DNA of 64,000 bases, from contig NZ_QOHK01000009.1 in assembly GCF_003319175.1 (NCBI RefSeq), positions 1 to 64,000 on the forward strand. The letters are read 5' to 3'. Position numbers and translations under genes: made by a program. This document shows positions 37,853 through 47,350 of this stretch, in pieces. Source of the stretch: Blastococcus sp. TF02-8. Lineage in GTDB: Bacteria > Actinomycetota > Actinomycetes > Mycobacteriales > Geodermatophilaceae. Each line of letters opens with the position of its first letter. Positions within the stretch are counted from its first letter, which is position 1. Below the pieces are notes generated by a model. That model saw only the letters and a program-made list of their open reading frames with translations. It did no database searches and had not been told where the DNA came from.

Positions 37853-37933
37853 TCAGCGACGGACGATGCGGAGGCGCGGACAGGCCGCGCTGTCGACCCG
37901 GAGCAGGTCGACGTGCCGGCGTCGGGTCAGCAT
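37853..37933 (-). CDS. Putative cysteine-sensing leader peptide (26 aa)
   Basis: This short gene encodes a peptide starting MLTRRRHVDLLRV and continuing DSAACPR. It closely matches the small leader peptides (RRHVDL followed by SA.C) that I recall upstream of actinobacterial sulfur-assimilation operons. The ATG at 37933 has GGGGAG 8 nt upstream; an in-frame ATG at 37960 would add nine residues. It lies 78 bp before the sulfonate monooxygenase gene on the same strand. Translation speed at the Cys codon could control the downstream genes. Confidence 0.72.
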   Translation of the reverse strand: MLTRRRHVDLLRVDSAACPRLRIVRR

Positions 37934-37970
37934 TCCGCCGACTCCCCGGTCTCCCGTCATGGCGCGAGTC

Positions 37971-37996
37971 TCGTAAGCCGATCGGTTTGATGTCAA
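37971..37996 (-). promoter_or_regulatory. Predicted promoter of the leader peptide-monooxygenase-MFS operon
   Basis: The reverse strand has a perfect TTGACA (37996-37991). A possible -10, TTACGA (37976-37971), follows after 14 bp, which is short. This local AT-rich patch is unusual for the window. Confidence 0.45.
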
Positions 37997-38017
37997 ATTC
38001 GCCGTCCCACGTCCGCG

Positions 38018-38023
38018 TAGCGT
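38018..38023 (+). promoter_or_regulatory. Predicted -10 hexamer (TAGCGT) of the MOSC gene
   Basis: TAGCGT ends 7 nt before the ATG at 38031. It is divergent from the leader-peptide promoter. Confidence 0.45.
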
Positions 38024-38030
38024 GTCGGGG

Positions 38031-38591
38031 ATGAGCGAGGGAGCAGGGCGCGCCGTCGGCACGGTCGCGTCGATCTCGGTGTACCCGGTGAAGTCCCTGG
38101 CCGGGCGCAGCGTCCCGGCGGCGCTCGTGGACCCGGCCGGGTTGCGCGGTGATCGTGCCTACGCGGTGGTCGACGCCGACACCGGCGAGCGCGTTCCGGT
38201 GAAGACCGCGCCGGAGCTGCGGCAGGTGGTGGCCACCGGGGACACCGAGGCCGACACGATCACCCTCACCGAGGTGCTGGGCCGGCCGGTGCGCCTCGCG
38301 ACCGGGGATGCCGGGCCGCAGGTCGACGCCGCCGCCGTGCACCTGGTCTCCCGGCAGGCGATCGACCGGGCGGAGTCGGGCGACGTCCCCGAGGGGTGCT
38401 CCGCGGACGACCCGCGCGCCAACGTCCTGCTCGACCTCCCCGACGGGGACGAGCGGGACTGGGTGGGCCGCACCGTCCGCATCGGCGCGGTCGAGCTGCA
38501 CGTGACCCGCACGCCGAAGCACTGCCTCGGGGTGTACGCCGAGGTGCGCCGCCCCGGCGAGATCACCGTCGGGGACGCCGTCCTGCTCTAG
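38031..38591 (+). CDS. MOSC domain protein
   Basis: The product (186 aa) combines an N-terminal MOSC-type beta-barrel (SISVYPVKSLAGRSV) with a MOSC core ending in PKHCLGVYAEV, where the cysteine is the conserved one of the sulfur-carrier domain found in Moco sulfurases and YiiM/mARC proteins. The substrate is unknown; proximity to sulfonate genes may be coincidental. The ATG at 38031 is chosen over GTG 38022, since the hexamer TAGCGT covers the latter. The TAG stop forms part of the next promoter hexamer. Confidence 0.85.
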   Translation: MSEGAGRAVGTVASISVYPVKSLAGRSVPAALVDPAGLRGDRAYAVVDADTGERVPVKTAPELRQVVATGDTEADTITLTEVLGRPVRLATGDAGPQVDAAAVHLVSRQAIDRAESGDVPEGCSADDPRANVLLDLPDGDERDWVGRTVRIGAVELHVTRTPKHCLGVYAEVRRPGEITVGDAVLL

Positions 38592-38594
38592 CCT
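38589..38594 (+). promoter_or_regulatory. Predicted -10 hexamer (TAGCCT) of the CapA-like gene, overlapping the MOSC stop codon
   Basis: TAGCCT ends 7 nt before the ATG at 38602. Its first three bases are the MOSC gene's stop codon. Confidence 0.5.
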
Positions 38595-38601
38595 GCGCGG
38601 C

Positions 38602-39711
38602 ATGCGCCGCTGGGTGGCCGCCGTCGCGGCCGGAGTCCTGCTCTGCGGCTGCGGTCCCGAGGCCGGGACGGCGGAGAACCCGGCCCTCGCGCCCGATCCG
38701 CGGGCGAGCGCGCCCGCGCCCCCCGAGCCGGAGAGCCTGACGATCCTGGCCACCGGTGACGTGCTCGTGCACCAGGGCCGGGCGCTCACCACGGGTGCGC
38801 GGCAGGCGGACGGCTCCTACGACTTCGGCCAGGTGTTCGCCCCCGTGGCCGGGCTGGTCTCCGGCGCCGACCTGGCGATCTGCCACCTGGAGACGCCGGT
38901 GGCACCCGAGGGTGGCCCCTACCGCGGCTATCCCAGCTTCGCGGTCCAGCCGGAGATCGTCGGTGCGCTGGCCGGGGCCGGCTACGACCTGTGCTCCACC
39001 GCGTCCAACCACTCGCTGGACGCCGGGTTCGAGGGGTTGACGCGCACCCTCGACACCCTGGACGAGGCCGGTGTCGCGCACACCGGGACCCATCGCAGCG
39101 AGGCCGAGAGCCCGACGCTCGTCGACGTCCACGGGGTGGCGGTGGGGCACGTCGCGGCGACCTTCGGCCTCAACGGGGTGCCGCTTCCCGCGGGCAGGGA
39201 CTGGGCGGTGGACGTCGCGGCCGTTCCCGACGTGGACGGGATGCTGGCGCAGGCCGCGGCGGCGCGGGCCGCGGGGGCGGAGATCGTCGTCGCCAGCCTG
39301 CACTGCTGCCGGGAGTACGACGAGGACCCGACGCCGGCGCAGGTGGCCGCGGTCCGTGCGCTGCTCGCCTCGCCCGACGTCGACCTGGTGCTCGGCCACC
39401 ACGCGCACGTCGTCCAGCCCTTCGAGCAGATCGGTGGGAAGTGGGTGGCCTACGGCCTGGGCAACCACCTGGCCGAGCACGAGACGCGCGGACACCCGAC
39501 CGAGGACTCGGTCGCCGCGCGGTTCACCTTCACCCGCGGGGACGACGGACGCTTCGCCGTGACGCGGGCCGAGGCGGTGCCGCTGCGGATCGAGATCGGG
39601 ACCGGCTCCGTGCGCGTGGTCCCGGCCGACCCCGCGAGCTCAGCCCGGATCGCCGCCGTCCTGGACCGGCGCGGCGCCGTCGCCGCCGGGTTGGGCATCG
39701 TCCCGGGGTGA
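38602..39711 (+). CDS. CapA-family lipoprotein (poly-gamma-glutamate synthesis protein-like metallophosphatase fold)
   Basis: The product (369 aa) has a short signal with a lipobox-like LCGC (Cys17), then a Pro/Ala-rich linker and a CapA domain. Diagnostic segments are ILATGDVLVHQGR, DLAICHLETPV, TASNHSLDAGFEGL, GVAHTGTHR, VVASLHCCREYDEDPT and LVLGHHAHVVQP, whose Asp, Asn and His residues form the metallophosphatase-like metal site. Relatives take part in poly-gamma-glutamate capsule assembly, but no capB/capC partners are here. The role is therefore unknown and may be a cell-envelope hydrolase. Confidence 0.86.
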   Translation: MRRWVAAVAAGVLLCGCGPEAGTAENPALAPDPRASAPAPPEPESLTILATGDVLVHQGRALTTGARQADGSYDFGQVFAPVAGLVSGADLAICHLETPVAPEGGPYRGYPSFAVQPEIVGALAGAGYDLCSTASNHSLDAGFEGLTRTLDTLDEAGVAHTGTHRSEAESPTLVDVHGVAVGHVAATFGLNGVPLPAGRDWAVDVAAVPDVDGMLAQAAAARAAGAEIVVASLHCCREYDEDPTPAQVAAVRALLASPDVDLVLGHHAHVVQPFEQIGGKWVAYGLGNHLAEHETRGHPTEDSVAARFTFTRGDDGRFAVTRAEAVPLRIEIGTGSVRVVPADPASSARIAAVLDRRGAVAAGLGIVPG

Positions 39712-39725
39712 ACCGGGCGGCGCAC

Positions 39726-39731
39726 TAGGCT
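39726..39731 (+). promoter_or_regulatory. Predicted -10 hexamer (TAGGCT) of the thrS operon
   Basis: TAGGCT lies about 60 nt before the thrS GTG. The resulting leader begins with a GGCCGG/CCGGCC hairpin (39735-39749). Confidence 0.4.
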
Positions 39732-39792
39732 CAGGGCCGGTGACCGGCCTCGTCCGGTGATCGAACCGTCGCGCCGACCCCTGGGAGTACGT

Positions 39793-41865
39793 GTGTCCAC
39801 CCCGCCCTCGTCGTCACGCCAGCCTGGGGCGTCCAGCTCGATCCGGGTGCCGGCCGGGACGACGGCGATGCAGGCGCTCAAGGACGCGGGGGTCCCGCTC
39901 AAGGGTCCCGACGGCGCCGTCGTCGTCCGCGACCTGGTGACCGGTGAGCTCAAGGACCTGGCCTGGGCGCCGGAGTCCGACGCCGAGGTGGAGCCCGTCC
40001 CGGCCTCGAGCGCCGACGGACGCGCGGTCATCCGCCACTCGACCGCGCACGTGCTCGCACAGGCGGTCCAGGAGCTCTTCCCGGGCACCCGGCTCGGCAT
40101 CGGACCGCCGGTGGAGAACGGTTTCTACTACGACTTCGACCCGGAGCGGCCTTTCACGCCCGAGGACCTGGCGGCCCTCGAGAAGAAGATGACCGAGATC
40201 GTCCGTGCGGGGCAGAACTTCTCCCGGCGGGAGATCAGCGACGCCGACGCGCAGGCCGAGCTGGCCTCCGAGCCCTACAAGCTGGAGCTGATCGGCCTCA
40301 AGGGCGGTGCAGGTGACGCCGAGGGCGCCGACGTGGAGGTCGGCGGCGCGCAGCTGACCATGTACGACAACCTCGACGCGCGCACCGGCGAGCGGGTCTG
40401 GACCGACCTGTGCCGAGGCCCGCACCTGCCGCGCACCAACGCCATCCCGGCCTTCGGCCTCACCCGCAGCGCGGCCGCGTACTGGCGGGGGAGCGAGAAG
40501 AACCCGCAGCTGCAGCGCATCTACGGCACCGCGTGGGAGAGCAAGGACGCGCTCAAGGCCCACCTGGAGCAGGTGGCCGAGGCCGAGCGCCGCGACCACC
40601 GGCGCCTGGGCGCCGAGCTGGACCTGTTCAGCTTCCCCGACGAGGTGGGCTCGGGGCTGGCGGTGTTCCACCCGAAGGGCGGCATCATCCGGCGCGAGCT
40701 GGAGAAGTACAGCCAGCGCCGCCACGAGGAGGCCGGCTACTCCTTCGTCAACACCCCGCACATCACCAAGGGGCACCTCTTCGAGGTCTCCGGTCACCTC
40801 GACTGGTACGCCGAGGGCATGTACCCGGCGATGCAGCTGGACGAGGAGCGCGACGCCGAGGGCAACGTCCGCCGGCAGGGGCAGGACTACTACCTCAAGC
40901 CGATGAACTGCCCGATGCACAACCTGGTCTTCGCCTCCCGCGGCCGGTCCTACCGCGAGCTGCCGCTGCGGCTGTTCGAGTTCGGCACCGTCTACCGCTA
41001 CGAGAAGTCCGGCGTCGTGCACGGCCTGACCCGTGCACGGGGCTTCACCCAGGACGACGCGCACATCTACTGCACCCCGGAGCAGATGGCCGGGGAGCTG
41101 CGCGGGCTGCTCGACTTCGTGCTCGGGCTGCTGGCCGACTACGGGCTGCGCGACTTCTACCTGGAGCTGTCCACCCGGAACCCGGAGAAGTCGGTCGGCA
41201 CCGACGAGGGCTGGGAGCGGGCCACCGAGGCGCTGCGCCAGGCTGCGATGGACTCCGGCCTCGAGCTGGTCCCCGACCCCGGCGGCGCCGCCTTCTACGG
41301 CCCCAAGATCTCCGTCCAGGCGAAGGACGCGATCGGCCGCACGTGGCAGATGTCGACCATCCAGGTCGACTTCAACCTGCCCGAGCGGTTCGGGCTGGAG
41401 TACACCGCGGCCGACGGGTCCCGGCAGCGGCCGGTGATGCTGCACCGCGCGCTGTTCGGCTCGATCGAACGCTTCTTCGGCGTCCTCACCGAGCACTACG
41501 CGGGTGCCTTCCCGGCCTGGCTCGCTCCGGTCCAGGTCGTCGGCATCCCGATCACCGACGACCAGGTGCCCTACCTGCGCGACGTCGCCCTGAAGCTCGA
41601 GGCGCGCGGGCTGCGGTTCGAGCTGGACGACTCCGACGACCGCATGCAGAAGAAGATCCGCACCGCCAGCAAGCAGAAGGTGCCGTTCGTGCTCATCGCC
41701 GGGGCCACCGACGCCGAGGCCGGTGCGGTGTCCTTCCGCTTCCGCGACGGCAGCCAGCGCAACGGGGTGCCGGTCGACGAGGCCGTCGAGGAGATCGCGC
41801 GCTGGGTGGCGGCCCGGAACAACGCCGACCCGACGGCGGAGAACGTCGCAGGGGACGCGGGATGA
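39793..41865 (+). CDS. thrS: Threonyl-tRNA synthetase
   Basis: The product (690 aa) charges tRNA-Thr. Domains in order are TGS (about 17-80), the second additional domain that edits Ser-tRNA(Thr) (to about 240), the class II catalytic core and the anticodon-binding domain (from about 575). Zinc ligands are visible as the cysteine of MNCPMHN, the histidine of DDAHIYC and the histidine of [12 protein letters not shown]. Motif 2 is [11 protein letters not shown]. The GTG at 39793 has GGGAG 5 nt upstream (39783-39787) and was chosen over the GTG at 39757. It heads the operon thrS-HIT-pgsA-acyltransferase-pimA. Confidence 0.96.
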   Translation: MSTPPSSSRQPGASSSIRVPAGTTAMQALKDAGVPLKGPDGAVVVRDLVTGELKDLAWAPESDAEVEPVPASSADGRAVIRHSTAHVLAQAVQELFPGTRLGIGPPVENGFYYDFDPERPFTPEDLAALEKKMTEIVRAGQNFSRREISDADAQAELASEPYKLELIGLKGGAGDAEGADVEVGGAQLTMYDNLDARTGERVWTDLCRGPHLPRTNAIPAFGLTRSAAAYWRGSEKNPQLQRIYGTAWESKDALKAHLEQVAEAERRDHRRLGAELDLFSFPDEVGSGLAVFHPKGGIIRRELEKYSQRRHEEAGYSFVNTPHITKGHLFEVSGHLDWYAEGMYPAMQLDEERDAEGNVRRQGQDYYLKPMNCPMHNLVFASRGRSYRELPLRLFEFGTVYRYEKSGVVHGLTRARGFTQDDAHIYCTPEQMAGELRGLLDFVLGLLADYGLRDFYLELSTRNPEKSVGTDEGWERATEALRQAAMDSGLELVPDPGGAAFYGPKISVQAKDAIGRTWQMSTIQVDFNLPERFGLEYTAADGSRQRPVMLHRALFGSIERFFGVLTEHYAGAFPAWLAPVQVVGIPITDDQVPYLRDVALKLEARGLRFELDDSDDRMQKKIRTASKQKVPFVLIAGATDAEAGAVSFRFRDGSQRNGVPVDEAVEEIARWVAARNNADPTAENVAGDAG

Positions 41866-42425
41866 GCGACGACGGCGGCCCGACCGTGGCGCAGAGCCCC
41901 GGCCAGGCCTTCGAGCACCTGTGGACGCCCTACCGCATGGCCTACATCCGGGGGGAGGGCAAGCCCACCGGCGCCCACGACTGCCCGTTCTGCGTCATCC
42001 CGACGATGAGCGACGAGGACGGGCTGGTCGTGGCGCGCGGCGAGGCCGTCTTCGCCGTCCTCAACCTGTACCCGTACAACGCCGGGCACCTCATGCTGGT
42101 GCCCTACCGGCACGTGCCCGACTACACCGACCTCACGGTCGCCGAGGTCGCCGAGCTGGGCGCCTTCACGCAGACCGCGATGCGGACGATCCGCGCGGTC
42201 GCCGGAGCCCACGGGTTCAACATCGGGATGAACCAGGGCTCGGTCGCCGGTGCCGGCATCGCCGACCACCTGCACCAGCACGCGGTGCCGCGCTGGGGCG
42301 GCGACACGAACTTCATGCCGGTCGTCGGGCTCACCCGCGTCCTGCCGCAGGTGCTGGGGGAGACCCGCGACCTGCTCGCCGCCGCCTGGGCCGACCACGC
42401 CGTGGCCCCGGCGACGGAGGTCTGA
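41862..42425 (+). CDS. HIT-family Ap4A phosphorylase-like protein
   Basis: The product (187 aa) has the histidine triad [10 protein letters not shown] near 135-145 and the N-terminal zinc-type Cys pair CPFC. It resembles the mycobacterial protein between thrS and pgsA1 that was shown to be a diadenosine tetraphosphate phosphorylase. Its place after thrS is fitting, since aminoacyl-tRNA synthetases make Ap4A as a side product. The ATG overlaps the thrS stop by 4 bp. Confidence 0.88.
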   Translation: MSDDGGPTVAQSPGQAFEHLWTPYRMAYIRGEGKPTGAHDCPFCVIPTMSDEDGLVVARGEAVFAVLNLYPYNAGHLMLVPYRHVPDYTDLTVAEVAELGAFTQTAMRTIRAVAGAHGFNIGMNQGSVAGAGIADHLHQHAVPRWGGDTNFMPVVGLTRVLPQVLGETRDLLAAAWADHAVAPATEV

Positions 42426-42426
42426 C

Positions 42427-43056
42427 GTGCTCGGCGCCAACCTCAGGCCCGCGGTCGCCCGCTTCTGGCAGCCGGTCGTGCGCGGGCTGCTCCGGACCGG
42501 CATCACCGCCGACGTCGTGACGGCGGTGGGCACGCTCGGTGCGCTGGCCGGTGCACTGGGCCTGATCGGCCGCGGCGTGCTGTTCTGGGGCGCGTTCACC
42601 GTCACCGTCTTCGTCCTCCTGGACATGCTCGACGGGGCGCTGGCGCGAGCGCGCGGCGGCGGCTCCCTCTACGGCGCGGTGCTGGACTCCACCGGCGACC
42701 GGGCCGTCGACGCCGCGATCTTCGGCGCGCTGGTCTGGTGGTTCTCCGGGGAGGGCGACAACCGGCTGCTGGTCCTCCTGGCCCTGCTCTGTGCGGGGCT
42801 CGGGCTGCTGACCTCCTACATCAAGGCGCGGGCCGAGGGCGTCGGCATCCCCTGCGACGTGGGCGTGGTCGAGCGCACCGAGCGGCTGATCCTGGCGCTG
42901 GTCGGCACCGGGTTCGTCGGGCTGGGCATCCCGTACGCGCTGCACGTCTGCCTGTGGATCCTGCTCGCCGGCAGCGCGGTGACGGTGACGCAGCGCTTCC
43001 TCGCCGTGCGGCGGGCCGGGCGCGGCCGGCCCATCCCGGTGGTCGAGGCGCCGTGA
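42427..43056 (+). CDS. pgsA: Phosphatidylinositol phosphate synthase (CDP-alcohol phosphatidyltransferase)
   Basis: This membrane enzyme (209 aa, about six TM) joins CDP-diacylglycerol and inositol phosphate in the first step of phosphatidylinositol synthesis. The CDP-alcohol motif is complete, with Asp66, Asp69, Asp87 and Asp91 in LDMLDGALARARG and AVLDSTGDR. Its position directly before the PIM acyltransferase and pimA identifies it as the PI-phosphate synthase rather than a phosphatidylglycerol phosphate synthase. The GTG start is 1 bp after the HIT stop. Confidence 0.92.
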   Translation: MLGANLRPAVARFWQPVVRGLLRTGITADVVTAVGTLGALAGALGLIGRGVLFWGAFTVTVFVLLDMLDGALARARGGGSLYGAVLDSTGDRAVDAAIFGALVWWFSGEGDNRLLVLLALLCAGLGLLTSYIKARAEGVGIPCDVGVVERTERLILALVGTGFVGLGIPYALHVCLWILLAGSAVTVTQRFLAVRRAGRGRPIPVVEAP

Positions 43057-43997
43057 GCGGCGCCCGCGAGCGACTGCTCGGCCGGGTGGCCGACTCCGGG
43101 TACGCGGCGGGCTGGCGCGCCGTGCGCATGCTGCCCGAGCCCGCGGCACGCACCCTGTTCGACCGCGCGGGTGACTGGGCGGCGGGACGCGAGGGGGCCG
43201 GCGTGCGCCGGCTCCGGGCCAACCTGCGCGTCGTCACCGGTGGCACGCTCCCCGAGGCCGAGCTCGACGACCTGACCCGGCGTGCCATGCGGTCCTACGC
43301 CCGGTACTGGCAGGAGGCGTTCCGGCTGCCGACGCTCGGCCTCGACCGGATCGTCGCCGGCACCACCGTGCCCGGGATCGAGTACCTGGAGGAGGCGCGC
43401 GCCGCCGGCCGGGGCGTGATCCTGGCCCTCCCGCACAGCGGCAACTGGGACGCCGCCGGCGTCTGGTTCATCAACTGGCTCGGCGGCCCGTTCATGACCG
43501 TCGCCGAGCGGCTGCGGCCCGAGTCGCTCTACCGCCGTTTCCTGGAGTACCGCGAGACGCTCGGCATGCGGGTCGTCCCCCTGACCGGTGGCGACCGGCC
43601 GAGCTCCGAGGTGCTGCGGGACTGGCTGGCCGACGGCGGCTCGGCCTGCCTGCTGGTCGACCGCAACCTGGGCGCCGGCGGTGTGCCCGTGCGGTTCTTC
43701 GGACGCGAGGCACGGATGCCGGGCGGTGCAGCGCTCCTGGCCGCGGAGACCGGGGCCGCGCTGCACCCGGTGGTCTGCCGGTTCACCGAGCGCGGGTGGC
43801 ACCTGCAGGTGCACCCCGAGGTTCCCCTGACCGCAGCCGACGACCCCAGGGACGCCGTGCCCACCGCGATGCAGGCGGTCGCGGACGCGTTCACGACCTC
43901 GATCGCCGAGCGGCCCGAGGACTGGCACATGCTGGGCCGCATCTGGGCGGACGTGCCGGCCGACGCCCCCCGGACGCCGCAGCGGAGCCGCGGCTGA
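43053..43997 (+). CDS. Phosphatidylinositol mannoside acyltransferase (PatA-type, LpxL/HtrB superfamily)
   Basis: The product (314 aa) carries the HX4D catalytic motif at His128-Asp133 (PHSGNWD), and LVDRNL and GGAALLAAETGAAL downstream, as in lysophospholipid acyltransferases of the LpxL branch. In mycobacteria the neighbour of pimA acylates the mannose of PIM1/PIM2. The same role is inferred from the gene order. The GTG overlaps the pgsA stop and its stop shares one base with the pimA ATG. Confidence 0.9.
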   Translation: MSGARERLLGRVADSGYAAGWRAVRMLPEPAARTLFDRAGDWAAGREGAGVRRLRANLRVVTGGTLPEAELDDLTRRAMRSYARYWQEAFRLPTLGLDRIVAGTTVPGIEYLEEARAAGRGVILALPHSGNWDAAGVWFINWLGGPFMTVAERLRPESLYRRFLEYRETLGMRVVPLTGGDRPSSEVLRDWLADGGSACLLVDRNLGAGGVPVRFFGREARMPGGAALLAAETGAALHPVVCRFTERGWHLQVHPEVPLTAADDPRDAVPTAMQAVADAFTTSIAERPEDWHMLGRIWADVPADAPRTPQRSRG

Positions 43998-45208
43998 TGC
44001 GCATCGGCCTGGTCTGCCCCTACCGGTGGGACGTCCCCGGCGGCGTCCAGTACCACGTGCGCGACCTGGCCGAGACCTTGCGCGGGATGGGGCACCACGT
44101 CGAGGTGCTGACCCCGGCCGAACGCGAGGAGTCGATCACCGACCCCGACATCACCTTCGCCGGTCGCACGGTGCCGGTCCCGTACAACGGCTCGATGGCC
44201 AGCATCCAGTTCGGCCCGGTCTCGGCCGCCCGGGTGCGCCGTTGGCTCCGGGACGGGCGGTTCGACGTCGTGCACGTGCACGAGCCGTCGACGCCGTCGG
44301 TGTCGCTGCTCGTCTGCATGATCGCCCGCGGGCCGATCGTCGCCACCTTCCACACGGCCACCACGCGCTCGAAGATGCTGGTCGTGCTCGGTCCGGCCGC
44401 TCGGCCCTGGTTGGAGCGCATCGCCGGGCGGATCGCCGTCTCGGACTTCGCGCGACGCGTCCAGGTGGAGCACCTGGGCGGCGACGCGGTGATCATCCCG
44501 AACGGCGTGCACGTCGGCTTCTTCGCCGAGGGCCCGACCCTCACCGGTCGTCCCCGGGGAGCCGACGGACCCACCATCGGCTTCGTGGGTCGCTTCGACG
44601 AGCCGCGCAAGGGGCTGCCGGTCCTCCTGAGCGCCATGCGCACCGTCGTCCGGGAGCATCCGACCGCCCGCCTGCTCGTCGCCGGCCGCGGCGACGCCGA
44701 GCAGCTGTGGTCGCTGGTGGGGGAGGACCTCCGCGCGCACGTCACGCTGCTCGGCGAGGTGCCCGAAGCGGAGAAGGCGGCGCTGCTGCGCAGCATCGAC
44801 GTCTACTGCGCCCCGAACCTGCTGGGCGAGTCCTTCGGCGTGATCCTCATCGAGGCGATGGCTGCCGGCGCGCCGGTGGTCGCCAGCGACCTCGACGCCT
44901 TCGTCACGGTCCTCGACGACGGGGCGGCCGGGGTGGTGGTGCGCCGGGACGACGCGGCGCAGCTCGGGCGGGCGCTGGCGGACCTCCTCGCCGACCCGGT
45001 CCGGCGCGCCGAGCTCTCCGCCCGCGGGTCGGCGGTCGCCGCGCGCTACGACTGGCAGCTGCTCGCCCGGCGCATCCTCGCCGTCTACGAGACGGTCCTG
45101 CCGGCCGGCGGTGGGACGGTCACCGCCGGCCCGGACGACGACGTGCCCGGTGTGCCGCCGACGGGGACCGCGGCGCGACCTCCCCGCATCCGGCGGGGGC
45201 ACCGCTAG
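43997..45208 (+). CDS. pimA: Phosphatidylinositol alpha-mannosyltransferase
   Basis: This GT4 glycosyltransferase (403 aa) adds the first mannose from GDP-mannose to phosphatidylinositol on the cytoplasmic face of the membrane. The N-terminal loop [16 protein letters not shown], the membrane-binding region near ATTRSKML, and the donor-site segment [23 protein letters not shown] (the E-x7-E pair) are all present. The C-terminal 30 residues form a low-complexity tail. It is the last gene of the thrS operon. Its TAG stop is the first half of the next promoter hexamer. Confidence 0.94.
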   Translation: MRIGLVCPYRWDVPGGVQYHVRDLAETLRGMGHHVEVLTPAEREESITDPDITFAGRTVPVPYNGSMASIQFGPVSAARVRRWLRDGRFDVVHVHEPSTPSVSLLVCMIARGPIVATFHTATTRSKMLVVLGPAARPWLERIAGRIAVSDFARRVQVEHLGGDAVIIPNGVHVGFFAEGPTLTGRPRGADGPTIGFVGRFDEPRKGLPVLLSAMRTVVREHPTARLLVAGRGDAEQLWSLVGEDLRAHVTLLGEVPEAEKAALLRSIDVYCAPNLLGESFGVILIEAMAAGAPVVASDLDAFVTVLDDGAAGVVVRRDDAAQLGRALADLLADPVRRAELSARGSAVAARYDWQLLARRILAVYETVLPAGGGTVTAGPDDDVPGVPPTGTAARPPRIRRGHR

Positions 45209-45211
45209 CCT
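45206..45211 (+). promoter_or_regulatory. Predicted -10 hexamer (TAGCCT) of the LemA-like gene, overlapping the pimA stop codon
   Basis: TAGCCT ends 8 nt before the GTG at 45220 and begins with the pimA stop codon. No ribosome binding site is present. Confidence 0.5.
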
Positions 45212-45219
45212 CGACGACC

Positions 45220-45768
45220 GTGACGTCCGAGGTGTGGTTGCTGATCGCCGCCGGCGTCCTGCTGCTGCTCCTCGTGTGGGCCGGCTGGACGCTGACCCGG
45301 TTGCGTCGGCTGGCCGTGCGGGTGCAGCGGGCGGAGGCGGCCCTGGACGCCCAGCTGCGCCGGCGGGCGGGCCTGGCCGAGGAGCTCGCCCGGAACCACC
45401 CGGCGGCGCTGGGCGAGGAGACGGCGGAACGGCTGGCGGCCGCCGCCGCGGACGCCCGGGCCTCCCGCGGCGGGGACCGCGAGCTGGCGGAGAACGCGCT
45501 GGGCCAGGAGCTGCGCCGGCTCTCGTCGGACCTCCCCGGCGTGCCGGCTCCGCTGCGGACCGATCTGGCGGGGACGCTGACCCGGGTCGCGCTGGCCCGG
45601 CGGTTCTACAACGACGCCGTGCGCGACACCCGGGAGCTGCGCGGCCGGCGGTTCCCCCGCTGGGTCGGGTTGCACCGGTCGCGGCCGCTGCCGCGCTACT
45701 TCGACATCGACGACCGCATCGGCAGTGTGACCAAGGACGCCGACACCGCGGGCCGACCGGCCCGCTGA
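45220..45768 (+). CDS. LemA-like membrane protein
   Basis: The product (182 aa) has one N-terminal TM segment ([19 protein letters not shown], about 4-22) followed by long alpha-helices. [20 protein letters not shown] near 128-147 matches the LemA hallmark YN..V..YN....FP in a degenerate form. LemA function is poorly defined. The start is a GTG 8 nt after a predicted -10, so it is leaderless. Confidence 0.68.
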   Translation: MTSEVWLLIAAGVLLLLLVWAGWTLTRLRRLAVRVQRAEAALDAQLRRRAGLAEELARNHPAALGEETAERLAAAAADARASRGGDRELAENALGQELRRLSSDLPGVPAPLRTDLAGTLTRVALARRFYNDAVRDTRELRGRRFPRWVGLHRSRPLPRYFDIDDRIGSVTKDADTAGRPAR

Positions 45769-45774
45769 CGCCCG

Positions 45775-45780
45775 TAGAGT
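45775..45780 (+). promoter_or_regulatory. Predicted -10 hexamer (TAGAGT) of the pdxS operon
   Basis: TAGAGT lies about 38 nt before the pdxS GTG and gives a short leader with GAAGG at 45806-45810. Confidence 0.4.
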
Positions 45781-45818
45781 CGCGACCGCCCGACGTTGTC
45801 GACCTGAAGGCGGAAACC

Positions 45819-46721
45819 GTGGCTCCCTCTCCCGACCGGTCCGGCACCGGCACTGAGCTCGTGAAGCGCGGCATGGCCGAGCAGCTCAAGGGCGGCGTGA
45901 TCATGGACGTCGTCACGCCCGAGCAGGCGCGCATCGCCGAGGACGCCGGCGCGGTCGCCGTGATGGCCCTCGAGCGGGTGCCCGCCGACATCCGGGCCCA
46001 GGGTGGGATCGCGCGCATGAGCGACCCGGACATGATCCAGGGGATCATCGACGCCGTCTCGATCCCGGTGATGGCCAAGGCGCGGATCGGCCACTTCGTC
46101 GAGGCGCAGGTGCTGCAGTCCCTGGGTGTGGACTACATCGACGAGTCCGAGGTGCTCACCCCCGCCGACGAGGCGCACCACATCGACAAGAGCGCCTTCA
46201 CGGTGCCGTTCGTCTGCGGGGCCACCGACCTCGGGGAGGCGCTGCGCCGGATCTCCGAGGGCGCGGCGATGATCCGCTCCAAGGGCGAGGCCGGCACCGG
46301 CAACGTCGTGGAGGCCACCCGGCACATGCGGGCCCTCCGCGCCGGCATCCGGCGGCTGGCCACGCTGGACGAGACCGAGCTGTTCGTCGCCGCCAAGGAG
46401 CTGCGCGCCCCGGTGGAGCTGGTCCGCGAGGTCGCCGCGGCGGGCAAGCTGCCGGTCGTGCTCTTCACCGCGGGCGGCCTGGCCACCCCGGCCGACGCCG
46501 CGATGATGATGCAGCTGGGCGCCGAGGGCGTCTTCGTCGGCTCGGGCATCTTCAAGTCCGGCGACCCGGCCCAGCGCGCGGCGGCGATCGTCCAGGCCAC
46601 CACGTTCTTCGACGACCCCGACGTGATCGCCAAGGTGTCGCGCGGGCTCGGCGAGCCGATGGTCGGCATCAACGTGGCGACGCTGCCCGACAGCGAGCGC
46701 TACGCCACCCGCGGCTGGTGA
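45819..46721 (+). CDS. pdxS: Pyridoxal 5'-phosphate synthase, PdxS subunit
   Basis: The product (300 aa) assembles PLP from ribose 5-phosphate, glyceraldehyde 3-phosphate and ammonia. The catalytic residues Asp30, Lys87 (VMAKARIGH) and the second lysine in [11 protein letters not shown] near 155 are in place, as is the phosphate loop VGSGIF. It forms a dodecamer with PdxT. PLP enzymes in this window include TrpB, the decarboxylase and the class V aminotransferase. The stop overlaps the pdxT start (GTGA). Confidence 0.96.
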   Translation: MAPSPDRSGTGTELVKRGMAEQLKGGVIMDVVTPEQARIAEDAGAVAVMALERVPADIRAQGGIARMSDPDMIQGIIDAVSIPVMAKARIGHFVEAQVLQSLGVDYIDESEVLTPADEAHHIDKSAFTVPFVCGATDLGEALRRISEGAAMIRSKGEAGTGNVVEATRHMRALRAGIRRLATLDETELFVAAKELRAPVELVREVAAAGKLPVVLFTAGGLATPADAAMMMQLGAEGVFVGSGIFKSGDPAQRAAAIVQATTFFDDPDVIAKVSRGLGEPMVGINVATLPDSERYATRGW

Positions 46722-47350
46722 GCGCGCCGGTCGTCGGGGTCCCCGTCGTCGGAGTGCTCGCGCTGCAGGGCGACGTCCGCGAGCACCTGGCGGCATTGCG
46801 GGCCGAGGGCGCCGACGCGCGCCCCGTCCGCCGGCCGGAGGAGCTGGCGACCGTCGACGGCATCGTCCTGCCCGGCGGCGAGTCGACGACCATCGGGAAG
46901 CTCGCCGCCCGGTTCGGCCTGCTCGAGCCGCTGCGCGACGCCGTCACCTCTGGGATGCCGGCCTACGGCAGCTGCGCCGGGATGATCGTGCTGGCCGACC
47001 GGCTGCTCGACGCCCCACCGGACCAGGTCACGGTGGGCGGGCTCGACGTCACGGTGCGGCGCAACGCGTTCGGCCGGCAGGCCGACTCCTTCGAGTCGAC
47101 CGTGCGGTTCGCCGGGCTGGACGGCCCGCCGATGCCCGCCGTCTTCATCCGCGCCCCGTGGGTCGAGGAGGCCGGCGAGGGGGTCCAGGTGCTCGGCCGG
47201 GTCGAGGGCGGACCGGCCGACGGTAGGATCGTCGCGGTCCGCCAGGGAAACGTGGTGGCCACCAGCTTCCACCCGGAACTGACCGGGGACCGCCGGGTGC
47301 ACGCGCTGTTCGTCGACATCGTGCGCCGTCACGAGAGGGGACAGTCGTGA
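46718..47350 (+). CDS. pdxT: Pyridoxal 5'-phosphate synthase, glutaminase subunit PdxT
   Basis: This class I glutaminase (210 aa) supplies ammonia to PdxS. The oxyanion segment LPGGESTT, the nucleophile Cys86 (YGSCAGMI) and the His-Glu pair in [10 protein letters not shown] near 188-190 complete the triad. GTG start; coupled by GTGA on both sides to pdxS and yebC. Confidence 0.95.
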   Translation: MSAPVVGVPVVGVLALQGDVREHLAALRAEGADARPVRRPEELATVDGIVLPGGESTTIGKLAARFGLLEPLRDAVTSGMPAYGSCAGMIVLADRLLDAPPDQVTVGGLDVTVRRNAFGRQADSFESTVRFAGLDGPPMPAVFIRAPWVEEAGEGVQVLGRVEGGPADGRIVAVRQGNVVATSFHPELTGDRRVHALFVDIVRRHERGQS

